NCBI GenBank assembly: GCA_050954885.1
Contig: JBPBPI010000129.1
Coordinates: 1-8,843 of the forward strand
Origin: JBPBPI01 sp050954885
GTDB taxonomy: Bacteria > Pseudomonadota > Alphaproteobacteria > Caedimonadales > Caedimonadaceae
Length of the DNA stretch: 8,843 bases
Reading direction: 5' to 3'
The notes under the pieces are model-generated. The model made no database searches, was not told the DNA's origin, and saw only the letters and a list, made by a program, of their open reading frames with translations. A program made the translations under genes and the position numbers. Of the stretch, positions 1 through 5,790 are shown in pieces; position 1 is the stretch's first letter; each line of letters starts with the position of its first letter.

Positions 1-8
1 TATATCCA

Positions 9-51
9 TTGAGGGAACTCCTGATGTTTAAGTCTCAAGAGTTTACCTCAA
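9..51. repeat. Imperfect inverted repeat, possible terminator
   Basis: TTGAGG (9-14) pairs with CCTCAA (46-51), and AACTC (16-20) pairs with GAGTT (39-43), with a small internal mismatch and an 18-base loop. A run of T follows on the plus strand at about 63-68, but 11 bases after the stem, which is far for a classical intrinsic terminator. It may end a plus-strand gene lying to the left of the window. The rest of 1-106 shows no coding signal. Confidence 0.3.
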
Positions 52-106
52 TACTAATGATCTTTTTTAATTATCCTTAAACGCAACTCGGGTTAATTTA
101 GGTGAA

Positions 107-1201
107 TCAAACGTTTAATAAGTCAAACACAGCTACAAGTTCCATGTGTTCTGACCACAAAAATTGATCAAAAGGATAGACATCGGTTAGTTTAAAACCA
201 CTTTGAATCAAAAATTTGGCATCACGTGCAAAGGTCTTGGGGTTACAAGACACGTATACAATGCGGGACACTTGTGATAAAGCCAACTGTTTGACTTGCC
301 CGTGCGCACCATCTCGCGGGGGATTGATCACAATCAATTGATAAGGTTTAAGTTCAGACGCTTGTAAAGGATCATTAAAAAGTTGTCGATTGTATGTTTT
401 GATGGTTCGTTGGTATTTTTGCGCTGTTTGGTTCAAGGCTTTCAGGGCATCTGAATCAAATTCATATCCATCAACATTGGCAAATTGTGAAAGGGGCAAG
501 GTCAAGGTTCCTCGACCACAAAATAGGTCGGCAATACGGGATGTATGAGGGGGAATGAGGGAACATACCTTGTCAGCCAGCCATTGATCTGAATGTTGGC
601 TCGCTTGTAAAAACACATAAGGTGTGACGTCAACCGGGCAATTTCCAAAAGTGACCGTGGGCCTTTGTCTGATATAAACAGGTTCCTGTTGCGCAATTAG
701 CCGAACTAATTTTTGTGCTTCAGCAAATTCAGCACTCAGCTCGCGTTGTTCTAGTGACAAAGAGGTTAAAGCTGTGGATTCGATGGCCACATCAAGGCCT
801 TGATCACACTTTAATATAAAAATTTCTGCTTTTGATGATAACGGTAGCAATTTTGTTAAAAAATCTCTCAGGGATGCTACGATTTTTTCAATTTCTGGCA
901 CCGCGATCAAACAGGTTTTAAGATCGATAATATGGTGAGTTTGCCGTTGGTAAAAACCTAAAACAACGCCTTTAGAGATACGCTGTGCTTTCAAAACAAC
1001 CCGTCGGCGTGTGGCAGGATGGACACTTTCTAAAGGATGAATATTGACTTGAGATATGTCTAGCGTGCGATTCAGAGGATCAAATATTTTTTGACGTTTG
1101 TAAGATGTGTAATCTTCAGGCGATAAATCTTGAGACGAGCAACCGCCACACTGGCTAAAATGAGGACAAAGAGTTGTCTTAATCAAATGCGCCGTGTTCA
1201 T
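107..1201 (-). CDS. Class I SAM-dependent RNA m5U methyltransferase, RlmD/TrmA family (COG2265-type)
   Basis: This family transfers a methyl group from SAM to C5 of a uridine in 23S rRNA (RlmC/RlmD) or tRNA (TrmA). Counting from the ATG at 1201 (364 residues), cysteines 12, 18, 21 and 97 fit the CX5CX2C...C pattern that binds a 4Fe-4S cluster in RlmD. The SAM-binding motif DLFCGRGT is at about 225-232 and NPPRDG at about 293-298. The catalytic cysteine is in VSCNPKTFARD (Cys319), and the general-base glutamate is in SEHMELV (about 354). FLQAS at about 197-201 stands for the FxQxN motif. The protein begins almost at the Fe-S cysteines, so an N-terminal TRAM domain is absent. A TTG at 1213 would add four residues; the ATG was preferred because a possible promoter at 1235-1262 leaves it a more usual leader. 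Neither start has a strong ribosome binding site. The family is certain; whether the target is rRNA or tRNA is not. Confidence 0.9.
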   Translation of the reverse strand: MNTAHLIKTTLCPHFSQCGGCSSQDLSPEDYTSYKRQKIFDPLNRTLDISQVNIHPLESVHPATRRRVVLKAQRISKGVVLGFYQRQTHHIIDLKTCLIAVPEIEKIVASLRDFLTKLLPLSSKAEIFILKCDQGLDVAIESTALTSLSLEQRELSAEFAEAQKLVRLIAQQEPVYIRQRPTVTFGNCPVDVTPYVFLQASQHSDQWLADKVCSLIPPHTSRIADLFCGRGTLTLPLSQFANVDGYEFDSDALKALNQTAQKYQRTIKTYNRQLFNDPLQASELKPYQLIVINPPRDGAHGQVKQLALSQVSRIVYVSCNPKTFARDAKFLIQSGFKLTDVYPFDQFLWSEHMELVAVFDLLNV

Positions 1202-1234
1202 ATAAATTTTCAACCAAACTAAATAAATTTTTGA

Positions 1235-1262
1235 CCTATACCGATGATAAATATAATGACAA
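1235..1262 (-). promoter_or_regulatory. Possible sigma-70-type promoter for the RNA methyltransferase gene
   Basis: Read on the minus strand, TTGTCA (1262-1257) is followed after 16 bases by TATAGG (1240-1235). This predicts transcription from about 1228, some 27 bases before the ATG at 1201. The -10 match is only 4 of 6, so this is tentative. Confidence 0.3.
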
Positions 1263-1291
1263 AAAAATTTATATCAATGGCTGATCTCTCT

Positions 1292-1546
1292 TTAATTCAT
1301 GTGGCGGCTGGTCGCAAACACAGGCGTATTGCGCGCGCATTCTTGGGCAAAATTTTGGTAGATCAATTGACACATTTTAGGGTCATTTAGTGCATAAACT
1401 AAAGCTGCACTAGTGAAGACATTTTCTGGCACTTGATCCGTTGCAATATCCGGCAGAGAGGCCTCAAGGGTACCATCTTCACGAATAATAATGGCCACAT
1501 CCATTTGTTCTAATTTTAGATCTATATTACGATTTTCTTTCCTCAT
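1292..1546 (-). CDS. Small hypothetical protein, 84 residues
   Basis: I do not recognise a family for this short protein. It has no signal peptide or membrane segment and only two cysteines, both in the C-terminal third. The middle (AIIIREDGTLEASLPDI, about residues 19-35) looks like a beta-hairpin with an Asp-Gly turn. The second half (about 43-72) looks helical and includes YALNDPKMCQLIYQNFAQEC. The ATG at 1546 is supported by AAGGA at 1560-1556, nine bases upstream. A perfect TATAAT on the minus strand at 1596-1591, overlapped by a palindrome, probably belongs to its promoter. It lies in the same direction as the methyltransferase gene, 90 bases upstream of it, so the two may be partly cotranscribed. 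Normal codon structure and a good ribosome binding site argue that it is a real gene. Its function is unknown. Confidence 0.65.
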   Translation of the reverse strand: MRKENRNIDLKLEQMDVAIIIREDGTLEASLPDIATDQVPENVFTSAALVYALNDPKMCQLIYQNFAQECARNTPVFATSRHMN

Positions 1547-1580
1547 TTTACTAATTCCTTATTTATTTAAATCTATACTT

Positions 1581-1596
1581 TAATGTATACATTATA
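1581..1596 (-). promoter_or_regulatory. TATAAT -10 box overlapped by a 14-bp palindrome (putative operator)
   Basis: TAATGTATACATTA at 1581-1594 is a perfect 14-bp palindrome. On the minus strand a consensus TATAAT occupies 1596-1591, overlapping the palindrome. Its spacing would start transcription about 38 bases before the ATG at 1546. No convincing -35 box stands upstream, which would fit an activator-dependent or weak promoter. The AT-rich context raises the chance of coincidental palindromes. Confidence 0.35.
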
Positions 1597-1719
1597 ATTA
1601 ATTTCCGTTCACACTTATGGTATAGACCCTCAATCGTTAAAAATTGGATAAGAAATATTATTTTTTTAATTTAATTTAAAAAATATTTTCCTAAAATGTG
1701 GGTTAGAAAAAAATCACTT

Positions 1720-1775
1720 TTGACAATTTCTTTTTATTGACAAAATTTTTTTTATAAAATAATTTTGACAAAATT
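1720..1775 (+). promoter_or_regulatory. AT-rich promoter region with three TTGACA motifs upstream of the F-box gene
   Basis: TTGACA occurs at 1720-1725, 1737-1742 and 1765-1770. The last two extend to an identical 11-mer, TTGACAAAATT, at 1737-1747 and 1765-1775. The copy at 1737 has a weak -10 candidate (TAATTT, 1760-1765) at a 17-base spacer, which would start transcription near 1772. That leaves almost no leader for an ATG at 1776 and a usable one for the ATG at 1800. The whole interval 1547-1799 is extremely AT-rich and I see no gene in it. Confidence 0.4.
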
Positions 1776-1799
1776 ATGATTAATAAAGGTATTTTAAAT

Positions 1800-2771
1800 A
1801 TGATAAAAAAGTTTTTAACATTTATTATATTGATGATTATCTTTATGACAAAGTCAACAATTGCAACGCAAACAGTTGTTGAGCCTGAAGATAATACTGA
1901 AAAAAAATCATTCTTTTGTATGCCAATTGAGATTCATCAACAAATTTTCTCTCAAATTAGTTCGATTGACTTAGGTATCTTTGCCTTAACTTCTAAAGCA
2001 AATTATAATATTGCTGAAACCATGGTACCATATCTGCCAATATCTTTAAATTTAGCGTGTTTTGAAAAGTCTGATTTGTCTTTCGTAAATGGTAATCCTC
2101 GGTCCTTTTTTACGAATGATAATTACAAATCTCCTTTTATCAATGACAATTATAGATCTGATAAAATCAGAGTATTTTTTAGTAAAATGTTAGAAAACCA
2201 AGATAATTTTCATAAAAATTTTTATGCTGTGCTTTCTAAAGATATAACCAATTTCTGTGATTTTATAATTTTTGAAAATATGAATGATTTTTGTGAAAAA
2301 TCTGGTTTTCAATTAGATTCTTCTATTAAAAAAGAAATGCAAAAATATAATCGTAATATTGATGATAGAGAATTTTATAAGAAGGAAGGTCGATATAATC
2401 TCAGGGATATGCATAAATCTTTAAAATTTAGACATTCTATTTTTGTGCTTTTTAGTCAAGAATTTCCAAAACTTGCAAAGCAAATTGAAGATATTAAAAA
2501 TTGTATCAAACTTCATCAAGAAGTATATGATTTTAGTACATTGCGTTATGCAATGGAATGTATAACATTTAGCGAAAAGGGTTTTGAAGTAACAAAAAAT
2601 TATGGCTTAAATCCAAAAGATTTACAACGTATTACTCTTATTTTTAATTCGATTGATTTAAATAAAAATATACAAATTTCAAGGATTCAAAAGGTCAGAG
2701 CAGTTTCTCCCTCGACTAAATATTATTATAAGGAAGGATATAAAATCTTGATGAAAAGGAACAAAGATTAG
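1800..2771 (+). CDS. Sec-exported protein with an N-terminal F-box-like motif
   Basis: F-box motifs are eukaryotic-type sequences that bind Skp1 in SCF ubiquitin ligases, and in bacteria they are mostly found in proteins of host-associated species. From the ATG at 1800 (323 residues), residues 1-22 form a typical signal peptide: charged IKK, hydrophobic FLTFIILMIIFM, then a TKSTIA cleavage region. The F-box-like stretch follows at about 39-72, with MPIEIHQQIF then SSIDLGIFALTSK, matching the LPxEIxxxIf...dLxxlalts pattern. The rest (about 100-323) is rich in Lys, Asn, Phe and Tyr; I recognise no domain in it. A nine-residue tandem duplication lies at 103-120. The ATG at 1776 would put eight residues before the signal peptide; 1800 was chosen because AAAGG at 1785-1789 precedes it and the signal peptide then begins cleanly. 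The DNA is far poorer in GC than the flagellar genes (10 G/C in 2161-2220 against 30 in 4741-4800). The frame continues open after the stop. The F-box call is by eye, and Skp1 binding is untested. Confidence 0.7.
   Translation: MIKKFLTFIILMIIFMTKSTIATQTVVEPEDNTEKKSFFCMPIEIHQQIFSQISSIDLGIFALTSKANYNIAETMVPYLPISLNLACFEKSDLSFVNGNPRSFFTNDNYKSPFINDNYRSDKIRVFFSKMLENQDNFHKNFYAVLSKDITNFCDFIIFENMNDFCEKSGFQLDSSIKKEMQKYNRNIDDREFYKKEGRYNLRDMHKSLKFRHSIFVLFSQEFPKLAKQIEDIKNCIKLHQEVYDFSTLRYAMECITFSEKGFEVTKNYGLNPKDLQRITLIFNSIDLNKNIQISRIQKVRAVSPSTKYYYKEGYKILMKRNKD
2106..2159 (+). repeat. 27-bp diverged tandem duplication inside the F-box-like gene
   Basis: Units 2106-2132 and 2133-2159 match at 20 of 27 positions and stay in frame. 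They encode FFTNDNYKS followed by PFINDNYRS. Most differences are silent or conservative, so the duplication seems old and under protein-level constraint. Confidence 0.6.
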
Positions 2772-2945
2772 CTCTTAGTCTTATTTATTTTAAAAAATAT
2801 TACAGGAGAATCTTATTATTCCCTAACACGTTATAAGCTAGGGTATTCTGGGGGAAGTATGCAATTAGCTAGAATACAAAAAGATGGAATCATTGATGTC
2901 ATTGGACGTGATGACTTATCTACAATTTTTCGCAAAGGTATTTAA
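2772..2945 (+). pseudogene. In-frame 57-codon extension after the F-box gene stop, possible severed C-terminus
   Basis: After the TAG at 2769-2771 the same reading frame stays open for 57 codons up to the TAA at 2943-2945. It encodes a plausible polypeptide containing GESYYSLTRYKLGYSGG and, further on, KDGIIDVIGRDDLSTIF. Three explanations fit: the F-box gene was once longer and a nonsense mutation removed its tail; TAG is read through at some rate; or the run is chance. An ATG inside it at 2859 would give a 28-residue peptide, but the purine-rich GGGGAAG before it is too close to act as a good ribosome binding site. No family is recognised. Confidence 0.35.
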
Positions 2946-3061
2946 GATATAAATATAATATCTTTAAGTTGATAATGGATGCCATGGCCACCAGGCAGTT
3001 GCATCACACAACCGCAATCAAGTAATAAATCTCTGGTTGGGGTTGCTTTTGAACAATCGGC
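2942..3061 (-). other. Orphan ORF fragment, possible gene remnant (39 codons)
   Basis: On the minus strand one frame is open between stops for 39 codons and contains TPTRDLLLDCGCVMQLPGG and then HGIHYQLKDI, which reads like real protein. It has no proper start or ribosome binding site and I cannot assign a family. Its stop overlaps the end of the plus-strand open frame at 2943-2945. Base composition rises here compared with the F-box gene, so this may be the edge of a different, older block of DNA. Apart from this and the hairpin at 3079-3109, I see nothing between 2946 and 3118. Confidence 0.2.
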
Positions 3062-3078
3062 TTAAATAATTGTAAAAT

Positions 3079-3109
3079 TTGAGCCGAATAGGTTATTTAT
3101 TCGGCTCAA
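3079..3109 (-). terminator. Intrinsic terminator hairpin downstream of dksA
   Basis: TTGAGCCGAATA (3079-3090) and TATTCGGCTCAA (3098-3109) form a perfect 12-bp stem with a 7-base loop. Read on the minus strand the hairpin begins ten bases after the dksA stop and is followed by a short T stretch (AAATTTTA). The T tract is short, but the position and stem quality support termination of the fliX/dksA transcripts. Confidence 0.7.
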
Positions 3110-3118
3110 CCATGTTTT

Positions 3119-3577
3119 TTAGTCGTCGCGATGCGTTCTTTCATCACGCTCGTGCCGTTCTTGGGCTTCCAGACATAATGTGGCAATAGGGCGTGCTTCA
3201 AGACGCAAGAGACCAATGGGTTCACTTGTTTCTTCACAATATCCATAGCTGCTGTCATCGATACGCAGCAAAGCTTCTTCAATTTTATTGATCAATTTAC
3301 GTTCACGATCGCGGGCGCGCAATTCAATCGCGCGATCTGTCTCCGTTGAGGCACGATCAGCAAAATCAGGTTCGTTGTGGGTTTCTTCTTGAAGCAAATG
3401 TAATGTTTCAACAGAATCTTTTAAAAGGTCTGATTTCCATTTTAATAACTTTTGACGGAAATATTCAAGCTGTGATTCGCTCATATATTCTTCTTGATCA
3501 GATGGTTTATAGTCATCCATTGCTGATGTTAAAAGTTGATCCTCTGTTTTATTCTCTTTTTTATTATTATTCAACAT
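3119..3577 (-). CDS. dksA: RNA polymerase-binding transcription factor DksA
   Basis: DksA inserts its coiled coil into the RNA polymerase secondary channel and, with ppGpp, adjusts rRNA, biosynthetic and often flagellar promoters. The 152-residue protein has a charged N-terminal tail, a long coiled coil (about 33-110) and a C-terminal zinc-finger-like module. Its numbering coincides with E. coli DksA: the tip residues are Asp71, Asp74 and Ala76 in PDFADRA. ELRARDRERKLINKIEEAL forms the returning helix. The finger positions are Cys114, Thr117, Cys135 and Ala138, in YGYCEETSEP and LEARPIATLCLEA, so only two of the four zinc-binding cysteines remain. Loss of finger cysteines is known in alphaproteobacterial DksA proteins. 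The ATG at 3577 follows AAGG with a seven-base spacer. It lies 83 bases downstream of fliX on the same strand. Confidence 0.95.
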   Translation of the reverse strand: MLNNNKKENKTEDQLLTSAMDDYKPSDQEEYMSESQLEYFRQKLLKWKSDLLKDSVETLHLLQEETHNEPDFADRASTETDRAIELRARDRERKLINKIEEALLRIDDSSYGYCEETSEPIGLLRLEARPIATLCLEAQERHERDERTHRDD

Positions 3578-3594
3578 CTTAGTGCCTTAGTAAG

Positions 3595-3616
3595 GTTATA
3601 AATGATTTCTTATAAC
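3595..3616. promoter_or_regulatory. Inverted repeat in the fliX-dksA gap, possible operator
   Basis: GTTATAA (3595-3601) and TTATAAC (3610-3616) are perfect 7-bp arms separated by 8 bases. The repeat lies 18 bases upstream of the dksA start, in an otherwise featureless 83-base gap. It could be a protein-binding site or a leader hairpin; short AT arms like these can also arise by chance. Confidence 0.25.
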
Positions 3617-3660
3617 ATCTTTTGTGACTTTGGTAAATGAGGCCTGAAAATAAAAAATAA

Positions 3661-4092
3661 TTAAAGGTTTGCCATCTCAAGTTTTGTGATCTCAATGGCC
3701 AAGCGCTGTTCAATTTCTTCAACAATTGAATTTAACTTGGGGTCTTGCGCTGGTGACATATTTTGATTCATCATATCAGACAGATGACGCATGTCTGATA
3801 CGGACAGATCACCTATTAAAAGACTGGTGCGTAATTTATCAAGTTCTTGTAAAATCTTCTGGCCATTTTCTTCGGAACGCACTGGCCCCCTATGACTTTC
3901 ATCAATATTTTGAAGCTGTAACAACTCATTTAAAGGTGTGAGAGCTGATAATGAAGACGCAGGTGCAGATTGTGATAAACCTTCGGTCTCAGGACTCGAG
4001 CTTAACTCTTTAAAATGATTGATGCTGTCTCCTTTTTTGGCACGTGGTGGTGTTGCTGTCTTTTGAAGACGAAAAGAATCAATTTTAATCAT
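3661..4092 (-). CDS. fliX: Flagellar assembly regulator FliX
   Basis: In Caulobacter, FliX links early basal-body assembly to activity of the sigma-54 activator FlbD and so gates late flagellar genes. This 143-residue protein has the family's expected shape. The N-terminal half is variable and rich in Ser, Ala and Pro (about 12-50). The conserved region begins near LTPLNELLQLQ (about 51-61), followed by the helix QKILQELDKLRTSLLIGDLS. The end has the characteristic acidic segment with DPKLNSIVEEIEQRLAIEI. There is no signal peptide or membrane segment, as expected for a cytosolic regulator. The divergent arrangement with flgI across a 164-197 base gap is the one seen in Caulobacter. The ATG at 4092 is the only good start, though the ribosome binding site is weak. 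FlbD itself is not in this window. Confidence 0.85.
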   Translation of the reverse strand: MIKIDSFRLQKTATPPRAKKGDSINHFKELSSSPETEGLSQSAPASSLSALTPLNELLQLQNIDESHRGPVRSEENGQKILQELDKLRTSLLIGDLSVSDMRHLSDMMNQNMSPAQDPKLNSIVEEIEQRLAIEITKLEMANL

Positions 4093-4220
4093 CAGTATTT
4101 AAGACTTTCTCATGTATTCAATAGAATTATTTTCTAAATTCATTATTTATTCATATTTTTTCTTTATTTAAGTATACGAGAAAACATCTCAGATGAAACC
4201 CCTAAAGATAACATCGCAAC

Positions 4221-4237
4221 TTGGCATGGTTTTCGCA
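4221..4237 (+). promoter_or_regulatory. Sigma-54 (RpoN) -24/-12 promoter for the flgI operon
   Basis: TTGGCATGGTTTTCGCA matches the 17-base consensus TTGGCACGN4TTGCA with two mismatches. The invariant GG (4223-4224) and GC (4235-4236) have the required ten bases between them. Counting C4236 as -12 puts the start of transcription near 4248. That leaves only nine bases before an ATG at 4257 but 42 before the ATG at 4290. A short palindrome CATCT-C-AGATG at 4185-4195, at about -63 to -53, is a weak candidate for an activator site. Confidence 0.7.
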
Positions 4238-4289
4238 TCAGGTTAAATGAATAAAAATGATAAATTTTATAAAAGAATTATTAGAACCC

Positions 4290-5453
4290 ATGAAAAAAGT
4301 TAAATTTTTAAATGAAAGTGATGTAAAAAGCAGACTTGTTCTGAACTTTTTTGCGATCTTAAATTTTTATTTAATTTTATCACACACCGCTGCGGCCCAT
4401 AGCGTGCGCGTCAAAGACATTGTGTCCTTTGAGGGTGTGAGAGACAACCAATTGGTGGGATATGGCCTTGTGGTTGGTCTTAATGGTACAGGGGACACCT
4501 TAAAAGATTCTCCTTATGCCCAAGAGACCATGGTCAGTATGCTCGAGCGATTAGGCATCAACGTCCGTGACCGTATCACCGATATGAAATCCAAAAATGT
4601 TGCAGCTGTGATGGTGACCGCTAATCTTGCGCCATTTTCGCGTCACGGTAGTCGGATGGATGTCACGATCTCTGCCATTGGCACCGCCAAAAGTCTTCAA
4701 GGCGGTGTTTTACTCGTGACCCCTCTCATTGGTGCCGACGGCGATGTTTATGGTGTGGCTCAAGGATCTATTGCCATCGGTGGATTTACCGCCAAAGGTG
4801 ATTCAGGATCATCGGTCACCAAAGGTGTGCCCACCAGTGGCCGTATTGCCAATGGCGCAATCATTGAAAAAGAAGTAGCCTTTGATTTAGGAGCTTTACA
4901 AAATATCAAAGTATCTTTACGCAATCCTGATTTTACCACCGCCAAAAGAATTGCCGAAGCTGTCAATTCCTTCAGTCGGGGCAGCGTTGCTAAAGCTCTC
5001 GATCCTCACACTGTTGATATTGCCATCCCTGCAGCCTACCGCGGCAAAACCACAGAATTTTTGACCCAAATTGAACAATTGCGCGTCACCCCTGATCAAG
5101 TGGCCCGCATCATTATCGATGAACAAAATGGCGTGATTGTCATGGGCGAGAATGTTCGCATCTCAACGGTGGCCATCAGTCAAGGCAATTTGACCATCCG
5201 CATCACGGAAACACCCCAAGTATCTCAACCCAATCCTTTTTCCAGCCAAGGCACCACGGTGGTGGTTCCCCGGAGCGATATCTCGGTTGATCAAGGTGAG
5301 GGCGAGAAAATGATGGTGTTGGATGGCGGTGTCACCTTGCAAGAATTGGTCAGTGCTTTAAACAGCCTGGGAGTATCACCGCGGGATATGATCACCATTT
5401 TACGAACCATTAAAGCGTCAGGCGCTTTACAAGCTGATATTGAGGTTTTGTGA
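4290..5453 (+). CDS. flgI: Flagellar P-ring protein FlgI
   Basis: FlgI is exported by Sec to the periplasm and forms the P ring around the rod in the peptidoglycan layer. From the ATG at 4290 (387 residues), residues 16-36 carry the signal peptide with a hydrophobic NFFAILNFYLIL core and a TAAA cleavage site. The mature protein starts at about HSVRVKDIVSFEGVRDNQLV, then GYGLVVGLNGTGD. Other family stretches are KNVAAVMVTANLAPF, SRMDVTISAIGTAKSL, KGVPTSGRIANGAIIEKEV and the C-terminal LVSALNSLGVSPRDMITILR, ending in IKASGALQADIEVL. It is intact over its full expected length. An in-frame ATG at 4257 would add 11 residues; 4290 was chosen because it leaves a normal leader from the sigma-54-type promoter and a more usual signal-peptide n-region. 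Neither start has a clear ribosome binding site. It is the first gene of a tight operon; its stop is one base before flgJ. Confidence 0.95.
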   Translation: MKKVKFLNESDVKSRLVLNFFAILNFYLILSHTAAAHSVRVKDIVSFEGVRDNQLVGYGLVVGLNGTGDTLKDSPYAQETMVSMLERLGINVRDRITDMKSKNVAAVMVTANLAPFSRHGSRMDVTISAIGTAKSLQGGVLLVTPLIGADGDVYGVAQGSIAIGGFTAKGDSGSSVTKGVPTSGRIANGAIIEKEVAFDLGALQNIKVSLRNPDFTTAKRIAEAVNSFSRGSVAKALDPHTVDIAIPAAYRGKTTEFLTQIEQLRVTPDQVARIIIDEQNGVIVMGENVRISTVAISQGNLTIRITETPQVSQPNPFSSQGTTVVVPRSDISVDQGEGEKMMVLDGGVTLQELVSALNSLGVSPRDMITILRTIKASGALQADIEVL

Positions 5454-5454
5454 T

Positions 5455-5790
5455 ATGTCGACAATTACATCTACGTCTCTTGCCAAACCATCTTTGCCTT
5501 ATGAAGGATCTGATCCCAAAAAGATCCAAGAGACAGCTGAAAAGTTTACCTCGGTATTTTATGCCCAGTTTGTAGGCGAGATGATGAAAGAGCAAGAATC
5601 CATCGGTGGTTTTGGTGAGGAAATGTTTCAATCTTTTTTATCCGAATCCATTGCGGAACAATTAACTTTATCTGACTCTGGTCAAGACATGGTTTCAACC
5701 ATCTCTCAACAACTTATCCAATTACAAAATGGTGGCAAAATATCTTTGGCCCCTGAAAATATTTCTTCAACTCAAGGAGACTCCAAATGA
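5455..5790 (+). CDS. flgJ: Rod-binding protein, FlgJ N-terminal type (CheL-like), no muramidase domain
   Basis: FlgJ acts in the periplasm as a cap or scaffold for rod assembly. In enteric bacteria it also has a C-terminal muramidase domain; the alphaproteobacterial form, called CheL in Caulobacter, is only the rod-binding part. This 111-residue protein fits that form. After a disordered N-terminus it has the family core KIQETAEKFTSVFYAQFVGEMMKEQ (about 22-46, given as its start and end positions) and then FGEEMFQSFLSESIAEQLTL, ending in a Gln-rich helix. The ATG at 5455 follows the flgI stop by one base and has GAGG at 5442-5445 as ribosome binding site. The upstream TTG at 5440 lies inside flgI and was rejected. 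The stop overlaps the next start (ATGA at 5787-5790), so translation is probably coupled. Confidence 0.85.
   Translation: MSTITSTSLAKPSLPYEGSDPKKIQETAEKFTSVFYAQFVGEMMKEQESIGGFGEEMFQSFLSESIAEQLTLSDSGQDMVSTISQQLIQLQNGGKISLAPENISSTQGDSK

Noticed and set aside
2820..2844. Inverted repeat CCCTA (2821-2825) and TAGGG (2839-2843) after the F-box gene, as a possible terminator
   Set aside because: The arms are only five bases with a 13-base loop, and no T tract follows.
3346..3582. A 78-codon plus-strand open frame across the dksA start
   Set aside because: It is antisense to the conserved coiled coil of DksA, and its hydrophobic sequence is a by-product of the codons opposite.
4247..4303. A short leader ORF of 18 codons overlapping the start of flgI in another frame, with AGG four bases before its ATG
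   Set aside because: Its ATG lies at or just before the predicted sigma-54-type transcription start, and the peptide has no recognisable features, so it is more likely chance.
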